DNA of 43,686 nucleotides from Pelargonium nanum (taxonomy: Eukaryota > Streptophyta > Magnoliopsida > Geraniales > Geraniaceae). Made by a program: the position numbers and the translations under genes. Location: the NCBI GenBank assembly GCA_036897485.1, contig JAYMTF010000233.1:1-43686 (forward strand), read 5' to 3'. Below are positions 1 through 12,200 of the stretch, piece by piece. Every line of letters begins with the position of its first letter. The stretch's first letter is position 1. The notes beneath the pieces were generated by a model. The model saw nothing but the letters and a program-made list of their open reading frames with translations. It was not told where the DNA came from and made no database searches.

Positions 1-237
1 CTTTTATGGTTGTTTAGTTATTAATGAGAAGTACACATATCCCTTAAAAAAAAAAAAAAATAACATTTTTGAAACTATAATATCCACATCGATAACATTT
101 TCCTCTTTCTTTCCCTGAAGCAGCCCTAGCGCGCACTCTCCTCCATTCCCCAAGAGAAAACACTAGCGACATCCAAAAAGCCCCCTCCGGCGTCGTTCCT
201 TCGCCGAATCTTCTCGGCCTGCACCGAATCTCCCGAG

Positions 238-3200
238 ATGGCGCATCGGTTGCTAAGAGATCTGGAGGCCGACGGATGGGAACGGTCCGATTTTCCGATC
301 ATATGCGAGTCCTGCCTCGGCGACAACCCCTACGTTCGAATGGTGCGCTACAGTTCCTTTAAATTTATGCTTTAATTCATCATTTTGCTTTATTGTTTGT
401 CATGTCGCGATTGTTTCAACAATTATGGATAATTTTTTTTTTTTTACTCTTCTGAATTTGAGATTTAGAAGGAAGAATCATTTGGAAAGTTTGTTACCTA
501 TTCGCTTTCTATTGGAGATAGATTAGGTTTGATTGAGTGCTGTTTGGTTGATTGAAAATTCATGCTAAAAAAGTTACTGAGTCTCTTCGAATTAGGGTCA
601 GAGAAGTTGTGAGAAGTGGCTGAACTAATGTTTTAGGAGCAGGATAGGTCGGTTCCGTTTCATAATTACTTTCCCCAATCCCTTTTGAGTGGAAAGTGTT
701 CGATCTGGTTCTTGAATCAAACTGAGGCCAAAGGTTAGAAGGGTTTTGCATATACATTGAAGTGTGTAAATTTCAAGTTCGGTATTTTACTGAAACAAAT
801 CTCAGCTAAATCAACTAGGGTGAGGTCTATGGCCACTTTGTGACAGAAAACCTAACCTCAATAGGAGATAGTGTCTGTTGTAACAAGAGTTTGTGTCGTT
901 AGAATGTTTCAGAAAACAAGTATTCAATGTTCGAGTGAATAATATCATCCAATATGTATAGCATGGGATAAACCCTTTGCATTTTTATGTGGTAAAACCT
1001 TGGGATGTAATGATTCTCATAATGTTAATTTGTTCTAATTTATTTTGTCAAAGAGAGCGAGTTGAAGTGCTTTTATATTGAGTTGCTTTGCAAATGAATG
1101 GTTTTTAGAGTGCTTTGTTATTGTTTTTCTTGTTGCTGGTTTATATGAATGTGTTTTTAAATATATATTTAATTGCAGACAAAAGCAGATTATGACAAGG
1201 AGTGCAAGATTTGTACACGTCCGTTCACTGTTTTTAGGTGGCGGCCTGGTCGTGATGCAAGATTTAAGAAGACTGAGGTTTGCCAGACTTGCAGTAAGTT
1301 GAAAAATGTTTGTCAAGTCTGTCTTCTGGATCTTGAGTATGGATTGCCCGTTCAAGTTAGAGATACTGCTCTTTCTATTAACTCCAACGATTCCATTCCA
1401 AAAAGTGATGTGAATAGGGAGTATTTTGCAGAGGAGCATGATCGCAGGGTATGTTTTGCTTTTTCTGTTATTAGTGACAGATTCAAATAAGTGACTTTAT
1501 ATATAATACTACCTGTGCTAAACTTTAGAACTTTGTGATTTATTTAAATCCGACCTGCTAGCTCTACGGTTTAAGGACTGCACTAATTGCATTGTTGGGT
1601 TTGGATAATTTAGTTTGGCCTTTTGTACTCCAGTTTGATGTGGTCAGCCAGTCATTATCATGTGGGTGTTTCTTGTTCTTCTCCCAACAGTTAAGAAGAG
1701 CAAGTATGTTAAATGTCAATCTTATGGATTTACTACTAGTTGGTATATTATCTCTTAATTTGGTATCGTTAGCTCTCCATGGTAAATGTTATCTGTTTTC
1801 TGGCACTGCAAATGTGCAGCTCTCTTTTACCTGTTTAGTGATATTTGTTGCATGGACTCACCCTTGATTTCTTACTCAATTAAACTCCTCTTCAGTTTTT
1901 TGGTTGGGCTCCCTTGTCTTATATTTAGTACACTTCACCTATTGCCCGTTTGCTACTTTTAAATTGTTATGTTTATTATTAGTTTGTTAGATTTTGACTA
2001 AAAGTTCTTATACTAGAGCCCATGAATACCCTGTGCTTTAACATTGTAAGGCAGAAACCTAATGCTTATATCATTAGATGCTATAGATGGCTTTAGTTGT
2101 GCTCTCTATCTGCTCTGTTCTCAAATGTCTATGCATATATGTGTTTCATGTATTTATCCTTATTCATGGTTGTTACTCCACACAGGCTAGAGCTGGTATT
2201 GATTATGAATCCTCGTATGGGAAAGCACGACCAAATGATACTATTTTGAAGCTTCAAAGGACAACACCATATTACAAAAGAAACAGAGCACATGTTTGCA
2301 GTTTCTTTGTTCGTGGTGAATGCACAAGAGGGTCTGAGTGCCCGTACAGGCATGAGATGCCAGTTACTGGGGAGTTGTCACAGCAGAATATCAAAGATCG
2401 TTACTATGGGTGTGTTATCTTTCCTCAACCCATTTGGTTTTGTGATTATATTTCACGTTCTATTTTATATTTTCATTGACACTTGGTAGAATCTGAATCA
2501 TGCACTAGTTTGTTGACAGTGCATTACTTGTTAATATACTTATTCAACTGAAGGTGGGTAGCGGGTGTAGGGTTAGGCCTAAAGAAGTAATAAGAAAAGA
2601 CGTTATAACATAAGTCTTAGTGAAGAAGATGGCATTAGATAGGACGGAGTGGAGGATAATACAAATGGAAGATTGATTAGAAGATCCCAAAGTTTTGTTA
2701 AAATATCAATGTAGCCGATCACAATTTTGTTTGAGAAATAGTTTGGTTGTTTTTATTACTTTATGCTCGTTCAACCCTTATAGTGGGTATTCGTTGTTCT
2801 CTGATTAACCTTAAATGTACAACGGGAATGTTATCAGATGCTGTTAGCATGGTGCAACTCATCACCATCTGGTGCATGTTAATGAAATATAATTGCTGCC
2901 ACAACTTTAACTGCATTGTTTTTAGCATTATGTAAGGGTGTAATTAACTTCCGCTTGTGACTTCGGTTTCCTGAAGGATTCGTTCTTATTTCTTCAAAAT
3001 GCCCACTAGATTTGATATGTTCCTTTAGCTTTCTGGTGTTGAATAGTTAAATGTACTGTATTACCATCTGTTTGAACGTTCTGCTGCACTAAATAAAAGC
3101 ACAATGAACATGATATGTGAGTGCTCAAATTTGTAAACTAGTTGTGTTAACTTATCTTTTTCTCTGATAACTTATGCAGAGTGAATGATCCAGTTGCAAT

Positions 3201-4134
3201 GAAGCTACTCAACAAGGCTGGTGAAATGCCCTCTCTGGACCCCCCTGACGATGAGAGCATTAGAACTCTCTATGTGGGCGGACTTGATGCAAGGATCACG
3301 GAGCAGGACCTAAGAGATAACTTCTATGCCCATGGTGAAATTGAATCTGTTAGGATGGTGCTCCAACGAGCATGTGCTTTCGTAACTTACACAACTAGAG
3401 AAGGTGCCGAGAAGGCTGCTGAAGAGCTTTCTAATAAACTGGTAATAAAGGGTCTTCGGCTGAAGCTCATGTGGGGTAGACCTCAGGCGCCTAAGCCAGA
3501 CTCGGAAAGCACAGATGAAGGGAGGCAGCAAGCAGCCGTGGCTCACAGTGGGATGCTTCCAAGGGCGGTTATATCTCAGCAGCAGAGCCAACAGCTTCCT
3601 GGCACTCAGGACCAGCATCCGGCGATGCACTACTTCAACATTCCACCCCCACCTCAGCAGGATCGAGCGTACTATCCATCCATGGACCCCCAGAGAATGG
3701 GTGCCCTTGTTCCGTCTCAAGATGGCGCCGCTGGTGGCTCAGGAGAGAACAAATCCAGTTCAGATAAGCAGCATCAAGTGCCGCACTATGCTTACCAAAA
3801 TGCGCCGCCGCTGCCACCTCCACAAGGGCAATATCAGCAACAGTTCTATCCACCATATGGATACATGCCGCCGCGGCCTCCACCACATTATCAGCAGTAC
3901 CCTCCAGCACCACACTATCATTCTGGAATGCCCCCTCAGGCTAACCAACAATATCAGCAGTCTGGGCCTCCCCAACCAGCAGCTTCCCAGCAACAACAGT
4001 ATCAGCATTCCGCACCACCTCCTCCGCCCCAAAATTATCAGCAGTCTGCAGCCGCGGGATCATCATCATCATCATCATCATCGCAGCAACCTGCAACTTC
4101 AGGGACCTCACAGCAACCTGAACAATCAGGGTAG
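238..4134 (+). CDS. MAC5A: MAC5-type CCCH zinc finger and RRM splicing factor (RBM22/Ecm2 family)
   Basis: Four exons: 238-342, 1179-1448, 2186-2409 and 3180-4134. All junctions are GT-AG and keep frame, giving 517 aa. The N-terminal ~100 residues hold paired Cys clusters (CESC, CKIC, CQTC, CQVC), the zinc-binding region of Ecm2/RBM22 proteins. A CCCH finger follows with C163, C171, C177 and H181 (spacing C-x7-C-x5-C-x3-H). An RRM spans about residues 228-301, with RNP2 LYVGGL at 230-235 and an RNP1-like ACAFVTYT. The C-terminal ~200 residues are low-complexity Pro/Gln/Tyr with a poly-Ser run. The family is known to work in the MOS4-associated/Prp19 complex of the activated spliceosome, contacting U6 and pre-mRNA, and MAC5 acts in plant immunity and miRNA biogenesis. 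Start: ATG at 238 begins [20 protein letters not shown], the conserved family N-terminus. A and B paralogues cannot be separated by eye. Confidence 0.95.
2575..2692 (+). mobile_element. LINE reverse-transcriptase C-terminal remnant
   Basis: Inside the third intron of the MAC5 gene. One frame reads [10 protein letters not shown], a stop, then [12 protein letters not shown], a stop, then LEDPK. This resembles the end of plant LINE reverse transcriptases (RPK-x-W-x2-V-x-RDL ... ALDR-x2-WR-x2-I-x3-DP). Two in-frame stops and the short length mark it as a decayed fragment. Identification is by remembered motif only. Confidence 0.5.
4067..4083 (+). repeat. TCA trinucleotide microsatellite in coding exon
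   Basis: A short TCA/ATC run inside the last exon of the MAC5 gene codes for most of its C-terminal poly-serine stretch. The purity of the run suggests length variation between alleles or relatives. Confidence 0.8.
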
Positions 4135-4841
4135 TTGCAGCAATGAAATTTGTAAACTAAATCTTTTAGCTGTTGGGTACTCCCATCCCAGTGGTTTGGT
4201 TAATTCACTCATAACTTGCAAGCATTTTGAGTTGTAGGAGATATCACTGGTTCTGTTTGTGCTGGATCATTTTCTATTCTTACTTTCTTTTGTGCTCAAG
4301 GGCAAATTACAATTATCATATATCAGCTGTTTTGTTGCCTACAACTTCATTTCAGTGTTGCAAATTGTTGAATTAGAAATTTTTGAAGTGTTTGAATTTG
4401 GAAACGAGTAAATGTTTGAGGAAGTTAGAACATGGTGATTTTTTATCATTTGAGTTACACATAAGGGATAGCTTTTTCCTATGACCCCACTTCATACACA
4501 AAAAGACTTGAACATAATGCTTCAAAAGGAATTCAAATATGTAAAAAAAAAATTAATAAATTTTAAATCAATCAATTTTTTTACTTTAATTACAATTATA
4601 ACAAATTGAAAATACTTTTTTTTTCATAAAAAAAATGGAAATAGTTTTTCAGAAAGTACAACCCAGTTCCGAGAAAGAAAGAAAGTACAACTCAACACAG
4701 CCAAAGAAAGAAAATGCTTACGCAATGACGTGGCAGTTAGTAACCTGTCACAGCACGAACCAAAGAGAACGTACCGGACTCGGATACGTTTATGGACCAT
4801 GCAAATTTATTCAGCCGGATTTAATAGATTGCTGGCGTCCG
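4135..4841. other. MAC5 3' UTR and SR45a upstream region
   Basis: No credible gene. The first part should be the MAC5 3' UTR. From about 4530 to 4640 the DNA is very AT-rich. TGACGTGG at 4726-4733 is an ACGT-core bZIP-type site (ABRE/UPR-element-like). The short open frame at 4635-4925 overlaps the SR45a promoter and shows no protein family features. Confidence 0.6.
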
Positions 4842-4949
4842 CTTCTCCAGAAACTTCTATTCTGTAACATTCGCTTCGCCAGTTGTTTTTTTAGAATCTT
4901 ACCATCCAAAAAAATATACTTCTAATAATCGTCACTGCACATTCTCGAA
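4842..4949 (+). promoter_or_regulatory. Heat-shock-element-like motifs and TATA of the SR45a-type gene
   Basis: GAAacTTC at 4850-4857 has an imperfect third unit (CTC) correctly spaced upstream, giving a nearly complete three-unit HSE. A second core, TTCtcGAA, lies at 4942-4949. Between them AAATATA near 4912-4918 is a plausible TATA box. Arabidopsis SR45a is known to be induced by heat and strong light through HsfA factors, which makes these motifs meaningful. Binding is inferred. Confidence 0.55.
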
Positions 4950-5031
4950 ACCGAGAGATTTCGAGAGCGTTTGTTGTTGCGAGCGTTGCCTGATCGGTCG
5001 TTTACGTGATTATTTGTGCTCATATCATACG

Positions 5032-5888
5032 GTATCTCTCTCGTTCTTCATTTTATCTTCCGATTTTTCTTTTCCTTCGAATAAATTTGATTTTGTGTGC
5101 TATTTTATGGTGTGCTTGTTAAGATCGTTTGAATCTAACTTGTTATACATTTCTGATTATCTGCGCAATGAACCTATGACTATTGTGTGATTGATTGCTA
5201 AATGAAATTCTTCTGTATGTTTTATTATTTTAGTTAATGTGTATACCGATCTCCAGATTTATTAATTTTACGTGATAAATTTATTATTTATAAAAGGTTT
5301 TCATCAAAGAAATTTTTCGAAGCCTTTGAGTTGTGTATATTTTTACTTGGAATGATCCTCGAACAATATTGAATTATCATTACTAGATTGAGGCCTTGGA
5401 AACATTATATTTTTGTAGCATCTCAGCGTCTGGAATTTGAATTTACTACAGTGGATTTGGATTTTGTGGTTATTCATTACTAGATTGAGGCCTTGGAGAA
5501 TTTATGTTTTTGTAGTATCTTAGTATCCAAAATTTGAATTTATGTCAGTGGAATTGTATTTTGTGTCTTAAGTGTTGTGTTTCTTAATGCCTTTTTGGTT
5601 CTCTGTTTTAAGTTTTTGTCTGTGGAGATGAACCTGAGATATATTGATTTGATTGGTTTCTTCTTATTGAAGAAATATTTCATATATAGTGTCATTTGGG
5701 TGCTTATTATTGATGTGCCAGTGGAGTCAGTTGATTTTATGTATGGACTTTCATGAGTAATTGTTTAAAATTTGACACAGTTCTCTGCTTGCTCACAAGA
5801 CTTTTAGGATTATGTTATTTTGTTACTGAATATTGTTATATACATGTTTATGTAATTTCTAACTAATTCTTTTTGTACGTCATCCCAG
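5032..5888 (+). other. Predicted 5' UTR intron of the SR45a-type gene
   Basis: GTATCT at 5032 is a fair donor, and the acceptor CATCCCAG ends at 5888 directly before the start ATG at 5889. The interval is T-rich and has no open frame. Leader introns of this kind are common in plant SR-protein genes. It contains two diverged copies of a short stretch (about 5382-5430 and 5480-5535, both with ATTACTAGATTGAGGCCTTGG). Confidence 0.6.
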
Positions 5889-8181
5889 ATGTCGTATTCG
5901 AAGAGGTCAAGGTGTGTTTTGTACTTTGATTTCAATTTTGACGATTTACTTATGTTATCAATTATAGTTTTGCTGATTTGTTTGTCTATATTCTGTCACA
6001 GGTATTCCCCCTCTCCTTCCCGATGCAGAAGATACAGTAGGTCTGTCTCAAGGTCTTTGTCGCCACAGTCAAGGTCACTTTCAAGGGGGCATTCAAGGTG
6101 AGGGCTTAATCGTCTAAATTGTGATTAATTCTGCTTCTGAATTGTGTTATGTGGCTCTTACAATGTTTGACTTTAATGTTAGGAGCGGCGATTCAACTGA
6201 TGCTGAAAATCCTGGAAATAATTTGTATGTGACAGGATTGTCTCATCGGATCACCAAGAGAGATCTTGAGAAGCATTTTTCAAGTGAGGGGATGGTATGA
6301 TTATAATATGTACTTCTCTTTTTTGGGAATTATTTTCTTCATACTATTAGTCTGTTATGTGTAGTCACCAACATTGTTTGGATAAAATGGCTTAATTGTT
6401 GTTGTTTATGTTAGTCACTCTATGATCTTAGGGCTTTATTTTTTATATTAGATAACCATTTGATAATTGTATGTTACTTAAAGTGAATGGACTATATATA
6501 CTTGGTTATAGTTTTTTTATTGGAACTTATGGGTTTGACGGTAAACTTCATTGTGTCACTTGAGTAAAACCTAAGTCCCCACTTGTCAAAACTCTTTTCT
6601 GAAAAAATTGAAATCGAGTTTGTTTCAAAATTGGGCTACAAATAATGCATTGAGCTTTGACCGCTAAAAACTGAATCTTGTTTGTAGGTTTTGCACTTGT
6701 ACTTTTGTAAGTAGCTCATTCATTTTACACTTTTATAATGTGGGACTTTCGTCGCCACTTCAACAAGTTGCCTTGCTTGTTTGTGTTACTATTATGCGTT
6801 CTTAATAGTTTGACTTGACCTTAACAGGTGGTAGATGTTCATCTTGTGGTTGATCCATGGACAAGAGAGTCTCGAGGTTTTGGGTTTGTTACAATGTCGA
6901 CCCTTGAGGAGGCTGAACGTTGTGTCAAGTACTTGGACCGTTCAGTTCTGGAGGGCCGTGTCATTACAGTAGAGAAGGTACAGTTCTGTTAATGTTGATT
7001 ATCTTGTTTAAAAAATTTGCTTCTTGTTTCCTCCCGAGACATTATCCGAATTTTCAGAATGGCTTGCTATTTATTATTAGTTTCCTCGAAATTGAAAGTT
7101 GTTGCTTCTTTTCGCTTGAAGTTTCTTGTGGCAGCAGGTTAGCTGTGTGTAGCAGCTCTCCAACAAAGTACAACCTGATCAAACAAATCAAATACATCAA
7201 GTATCAGACTGTTAGGGTTGTATGCCCTACATTTCTCTCTTTTGATTTTTTGCTTTCCGCTGTTTCTCTTATGTCGTGCAGTTGCTTGCTAAACCCATCC
7301 TACTCGCTGCCTATCTCAGATTTATGTTTCCTTGTAATTCTGTGATCTTATTTGTTGCTTTCTTGCAGGCTAGAAGGCGGAGAGGTCGAACTCCTACTCC
7401 CGGAAGATATCTTGGGCTGAGAACAGTTCGCGGTAAGATGATTTTCTCATTCAATGTGTAATGTGTTGCCTAATGGCTTTCAGTTTCCACTTTATTATTC
7501 GTTTCATGTTATCTAAAACATTCCTTGCTTCTTGTTCTAGTGCACCATCGATCTTCTAGCTACTCTCCCCGCCGGTCTCCCAGTTACTCCTCCCGCCGAT
7601 CTCCCAGCTACTCTCCTTACCGAAGAAGCAGGAGTCGCTCACCTCACTACTCATCTGAACGAGATCGGAGCAGATCTTACTCTCCTTACCACAGCCGGCA
7701 AAGATCATATTCTCCTTATGATAGACGGCGCAGATCATACTCTCCATATTACAGACGTCATGGATCACGCTACTATAGTAGGTCACCTTCTGTCAGAAGG
7801 CGTGACCGATCTTACTCTCCATATGGATCCAGGCACTACTCTCCCGATGACCGATACTACGGAGGGAGGCGTTACTATCGCTCTGTCTCCCGTTCCATTT
7901 CCCGAAGCATTTCAACGAGGTCAAGGCGAAGGTGGAGGAGGAGCTATTCTCGCAGTGTCTCTCCCAGGCCAAAGAGGACGAGCTCGAGGAGGAGCTGCTC
8001 GCCTAGTTTCTCGCCTAGGCAACCAAGGCGGAGCTACTCTCGAAGCGTGTCACCGAGAGCATGGAGCTCAAAGAGAAGTGTGTCAAGCGATAGCTACTCG
8101 TCGAGGAGCCCTAGTGCAACTCCAAGTTCAAGATCTGTGTCTAGGTCTGCCACTCCTAGGTCCGCATCTCCTTCGTCCTGA
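5889..8181 (+). CDS. SR45A: SR45a-type serine/arginine-rich splicing factor (RRM plus RS domain)
   Basis: Six coding exons: 5889-5911, 6002-6097, 6183-6294, 6828-6977, 7369-7432 and 7541-8181. Frame is kept throughout, giving 361 aa. A short N-terminal RS segment (MSYSKRSRYSPSPSRCRRYS) comes first. One RRM follows (RNP2 LYVTGL; RNP1 RGFGFVTM), then the conserved linker RRRRGRTPTPGRYLGLR. The C-terminal ~210-residue RS domain is rich in SYSPY and RSVS units. This is the transformer-2-like/SR45a architecture. The protein bridges 5' and 3' splice-site recognition by contacting U1-70K and U2AF and is known in Arabidopsis as a heat- and high-light-responsive, itself alternatively spliced gene. It lies in tandem 1.75 kb after another splicing factor gene. 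Introns 3 (6295-6827) and 4 (6978-7368) are the longest and the likeliest sites for alternative splicing. Confidence 0.94.
6631..6767 (+). repeat. Dispersed intronic repeat, copy 1
   Basis: Inside SR45a intron 3. It begins TTGGGCTACAAATAATG and ends GTGGGACTTTCGTCGCCACT plus TCAACAA. The same landmarks occur in order at 17943-18085 (same strand) and 22132-22255 (opposite strand). No coding potential. Confidence 0.75.
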
Positions 8182-9295
8182 AGGAGAGGGATTTAGAAAT
8201 TCTGTGCCTAGCTAGGTTTTAAGGAACTGTGGTTGGCTTTTGAGACCCATTGTAATAGACCTTATGAATTATCTGTGCCTGTATGGATGTTTTGAAATTT
8301 TTGCTGGTTTGAAAATGAATCAGCTATTGCTTATTATGTTGTGCTTGTGGGGGCTGTTTCTCATTGTTGCTAGACAATCTAACCATAATATGATTAACCT
8401 TTACGGATAAGGTTGATCAATTGGTTTGAGTTTGCAGTGATGCAAAGGTTCGATTTTCTAAATTCGTGACATCACACCTAATGTATATTATTGTGTTTGA
8501 TGTTTATGGAAAAAACTGACTCCTCTCTTTGGATCGGAAGTTTTTGGTGCCACATGAGATCAATTCTCTCGATGTGGTATTATACCTATTTATATTATCA
8601 TGATTGACGTCCATGAATAAAGTTGACTCTTATCTTTGAGCTGAGACTTGGTTAACGTCCATGAATAAGATTGACGCTCATCTTTGAAATGAGGCTTTGG
8701 GGTGGTGCACGAGATCAATTCTCTCAACCCGTGACATTGTATCCCATTTTTTATTATTGTGGTTGACGGCTTGGAATAAGGTTGACCCCTCTCTATATTG
8801 GGAGTTCAGGGCGCTGCATGGGATGTAATCTTATAACGCCTCATGACTTACTCAGAAAGAAAATAAAATCAGTAACACATTTTAGGCCATTATTTTGGTA
8901 CTTAGTTGTTGTGCCTAATACAGCTCCCTTTGGACAAGAGTTTCTCAAGCTTCATTCTTGAAAAAATCCTACATAATGGAGAATTAATATTGATACCAGC
9001 TGAGTTCAAAAAAAAAAAAAATACTGATACCAGCTATTTAACCTGAGTAATGTAATTCTCGAAAGTAAACATACGTATGTAAGGATATGTAGTCAAACGA
9101 ATTGTTTGATAGAACAAATGTTTGAACTTAAGGGAACAGCAAGCCATAGCGATGCGAAAGAACAATACATCTGATCTGTGGCTGGTGAAACGATATGGAC
9201 ATTTGTGGCATACGTGTGATGCTACCTTTTATTCCTCCTACCTTATAACACCATAGATAATATAAATATGGAACTCACGTTTGCATAATTCGGAC
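8182..9295. other. Convergent 3' region between SR45a and PHS2 genes
   Basis: No gene. The first ~150 bases should be the SR45a 3' UTR. From about 8400 to 8840 there is a degenerate repeat block (separate entry). From 8880 to 9295 the DNA is AT-rich and includes the presumed 3' UTR of the phosphorylase gene on the opposite strand. Confidence 0.6.
8464..8838 (+). repeat. Degenerate tandem repeat, about 3-4 copies
   Basis: Units of roughly 70-115 bases share the phrases GAGATCAATTCTCTC, TTGACGTCCATGAATAA and a GTTGAC(T/C)C(C/T)TCTCT-like stretch. Examples start near 8464, 8564, 8652 and 8725. Copies are diverged and unequal in length. No open frame is present. This may be a decayed transposable-element piece expanded locally. 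Confidence 0.55.
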
Positions 9296-12200
9296 TTACG
9301 GCACACGGCACTCCTTTATGTTCCAGATATCTTTGGCGTACTGCGCAATGGTCCGATCACTGCTGAATTTGCCACTCCCAGCTGTGCTTAGTATAGACAT
9401 TTTGAGCCACTTCTTCTGATCCCTGCAGGAAAACAACATTGCGACTTGTAAGGAAAAGCCTAATTCTAACTAACACATTCTTAATTTTCACAAGAAATGA
9501 AAAGTGGATTACTATTTTGGATTGGAAGGAGCATATGTTAGGCTCATTTCTTGTAGAGGGGTGCTTTGATAAGCTTATATACTCCCTTTATCTCAAAATT
9601 AGTGTCCTCTTTCTTTTGCTTTTTTGTTACAAAATGAGTGTTTCTTTCTACTTTAGAAAGTTAGTTATGCACGAAATACCAATAGTATTCCTATAATAAG
9701 TCAGCATCCCTCGAGTTTGTTACATGTGTCTACAGGGATTCAAGAGTAAATGTACAACACTAACTTAATTTTTCTCAAAACAGAAACCAAGACACTGATT
9801 TTGAGATGGATAGAGTACTATGCAGGATGGTATAGTACATGTAGGGTTGTGGGGCGCTGGTATATAGAGCTGGCAGTTCGGGATTCAGGATGAATTTTTA
9901 AGGGTTTAGGTTGAAAAGACCTAACATGACCCTTGTACAGGTCGTCCGGTTTGATATGCAGTTCCCCTGACAAACCCGACCCAAGAGGTTAATCAGGTCT
10001 ATTTATATTGTACCCATCCCACAAAAATGCAGGTCAGATTTCGTGTGCCCAAGGGTTCAAGTCCAAATTGCCAGCTCTACTGGGATAGTACAACCAAAGG
10101 CTCATCATTGAGGTCACAAATGTTTTATTTTATCTTCACATACTGTATGTGCTCAATTGATGTCATGTTTGTGTTATCAAAGTGAATAACTTACTTGTAA
10201 GCTTCATCTACTTTTGCTTGGGCATCCATGTAGCCTGGGAAGTCATAGCCAACAAGAAAGTAATCACCACGACCATAACCGGAGTTCCCCTCCAAAGAGT
10301 CGAGGAGTGGGTTGTAGTCATAGCTTCCAAATGCTCCACTTCTTATGAACTGTTTTGCCTCCTCGAATCGAGGATCTGGCTTGAACTGCGTGATCAGCAG
10401 CAAACATCACATATAGATGTTATGGTAGCTCAAGGAACTAAATTAGGGAATTTAGACGCCCGAAATGTTTATTTTAAAGGAATGATTTCATACCAGCCCA
10501 TTCTCTCTATCCTTGCGCAGCTTAGGGACCTCATCTGCTGTCGCTCCAAAGAGAAAGAAATTATCTTCCCCAACTTCTTCTCTGATTTCGACATTAGCCC
10601 CATCCAATGTTCCTATTATGAGGCAACCATTGAGGGCAAATTTCATGTTGCTCGTTCCACTTGCCTCCATCCCTGCAGTACTGATATGCTGTGATAGTTC
10701 GCTTCCTGGAATAAGCACCTCTGCTACTGATACATTGTAGTTTGGAACAAAAACGACCTGAAAGTGTCACCATTTAACAGCTCGTAAGCCCCAGTAAAAC
10801 TAATACTTTTAAAAATCAAAAACATCATATACTATTGTATGGATTTGCTTTGAGGAAAGTAAATCCAAGAATTGAGCATTATCTTAAGCCAACGTAAACT
10901 GTAATTTCAATTACCTTCAAATAGCTATTTACTTCAGGATCAGTGTTGACAACTGAACCAACGTCATCCACCAGCTTGACTATTCTTTTAGCATTAGTAT
11001 ATGTTGCAAATGCCTTTCCTCCAATCATGACAGTGCGGGGAACTGTTTTCTTTCTCTCTTCAGGGCTCATTTCCTGTCAAAGTTCAGTTTTAATTTTTAA
11101 GAAAATACCTATGTATTTGCCCGTAAATTAATACAACGCTCTTACACTCTATGGGAGGTTTGTACTACATTACCTTCAACTTCTTGTATCTATAGATTGT
11201 GCCCAAAATATTTAGCAGCTGTCTCTTATATTCATGGATGCGCTTAACCTGTATATCGAATAGGCTATTTGGGTCAATGCTTACACCTGTCACACGCAAT
11301 ATGTATTCTGACAAACGCTTCTTATTGGCCATCTTTGCTGAAGCCCATTCAGCTTGGAGTTCTGCATTGTCAGCAAACTATTGGAGAAAGATTCAGTGAT
11401 GAATGAAATCTTAATGCAGTTACAATATACAATCTGATGATGGAGAAAACAATTGCATGGCACATACTTTTCGAAGACCTGTAAGTAGGTCAAGGTTGGT
11501 AACCCATTCATCAGTTTTCAACCATTTGCTGATTATACCGCTTAGCTCAGGGCTGCAGAATTTGAGCCATCGTCGAGGAGTGATGCCATTGGTTTTGTTC
11601 TGAAATTTGGTTGGCCATACAGAGACATAGTCTGCAAATAGCTCATCTTTTAAGATATCACTGTGTAACTGGGCAACTCCATTTACCTGCAAAGTTATGA
11701 CCAACCACAAGTTAAAGAGAAATCTAGACGGAAAAAACTAAGGAAGCAATATTATGGTCACAAATCAACCTCAGAGAATAAAGAACAGAAAAGAGAAGAC
11801 TTGAGGAGAAAAGGCTAAGAAGCAACATAAGTGTGTGTATAGACCAAGAGATCCCAGTTGATTTGATGGAAAGCAGAAGGGTATATAACCAAATAAGCTA
11901 AATAGATACTCTGGTTGGTAGCTTCCAGCAATTGACCTCTTACCGTATGTCCAGACACCACACATAAGTTTGCCATCCGCACAACAGGCTTTTGGGGATT
12001 GTTATCCAAGATGCACATGCCAGCAAGCTTGCTCTCTAGATCCTTTCGTGTACTACGTATCATATCAGAGAACTGCAAGATAAGATTCCTATATACGTTA
12101 ATACTATTATTGTATCTAGAAGGGAACAAGAAACAGGTAACTAATCAATCTTTCCACTAAAACAGTATAATACTACATTTACAAGTACACCAAAAGAAAA

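Noticed and set aside
3515-4237. 240-codon plus-strand frame overlapping the last MAC5 exon
   Set aside because: An out-of-frame shadow of the Pro/Gln-rich coding sequence; the in-frame reading holds the RRM and continues from the upstream exons.
6920-7345. 141-codon plus-strand frame across an SR45a exon and intron
   Set aside because: Runs out of frame over the RRM exon and into intron 4 with a low-complexity hydrophobic translation. Possible alternative exons there cannot be shown from sequence alone.
7718-8215. 165-codon plus-strand frame over the SR45a RS domain
   Set aside because: Shadow of a strongly repetitive RS-coding exon; it would need its own promoter and has no known domain.
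10182-10694. 170-codon plus-strand frame opposite two phosphorylase exons
   Set aside because: Antisense shadow; the minus strand carries the conserved phosphorylase C-terminus including the PLP motif.
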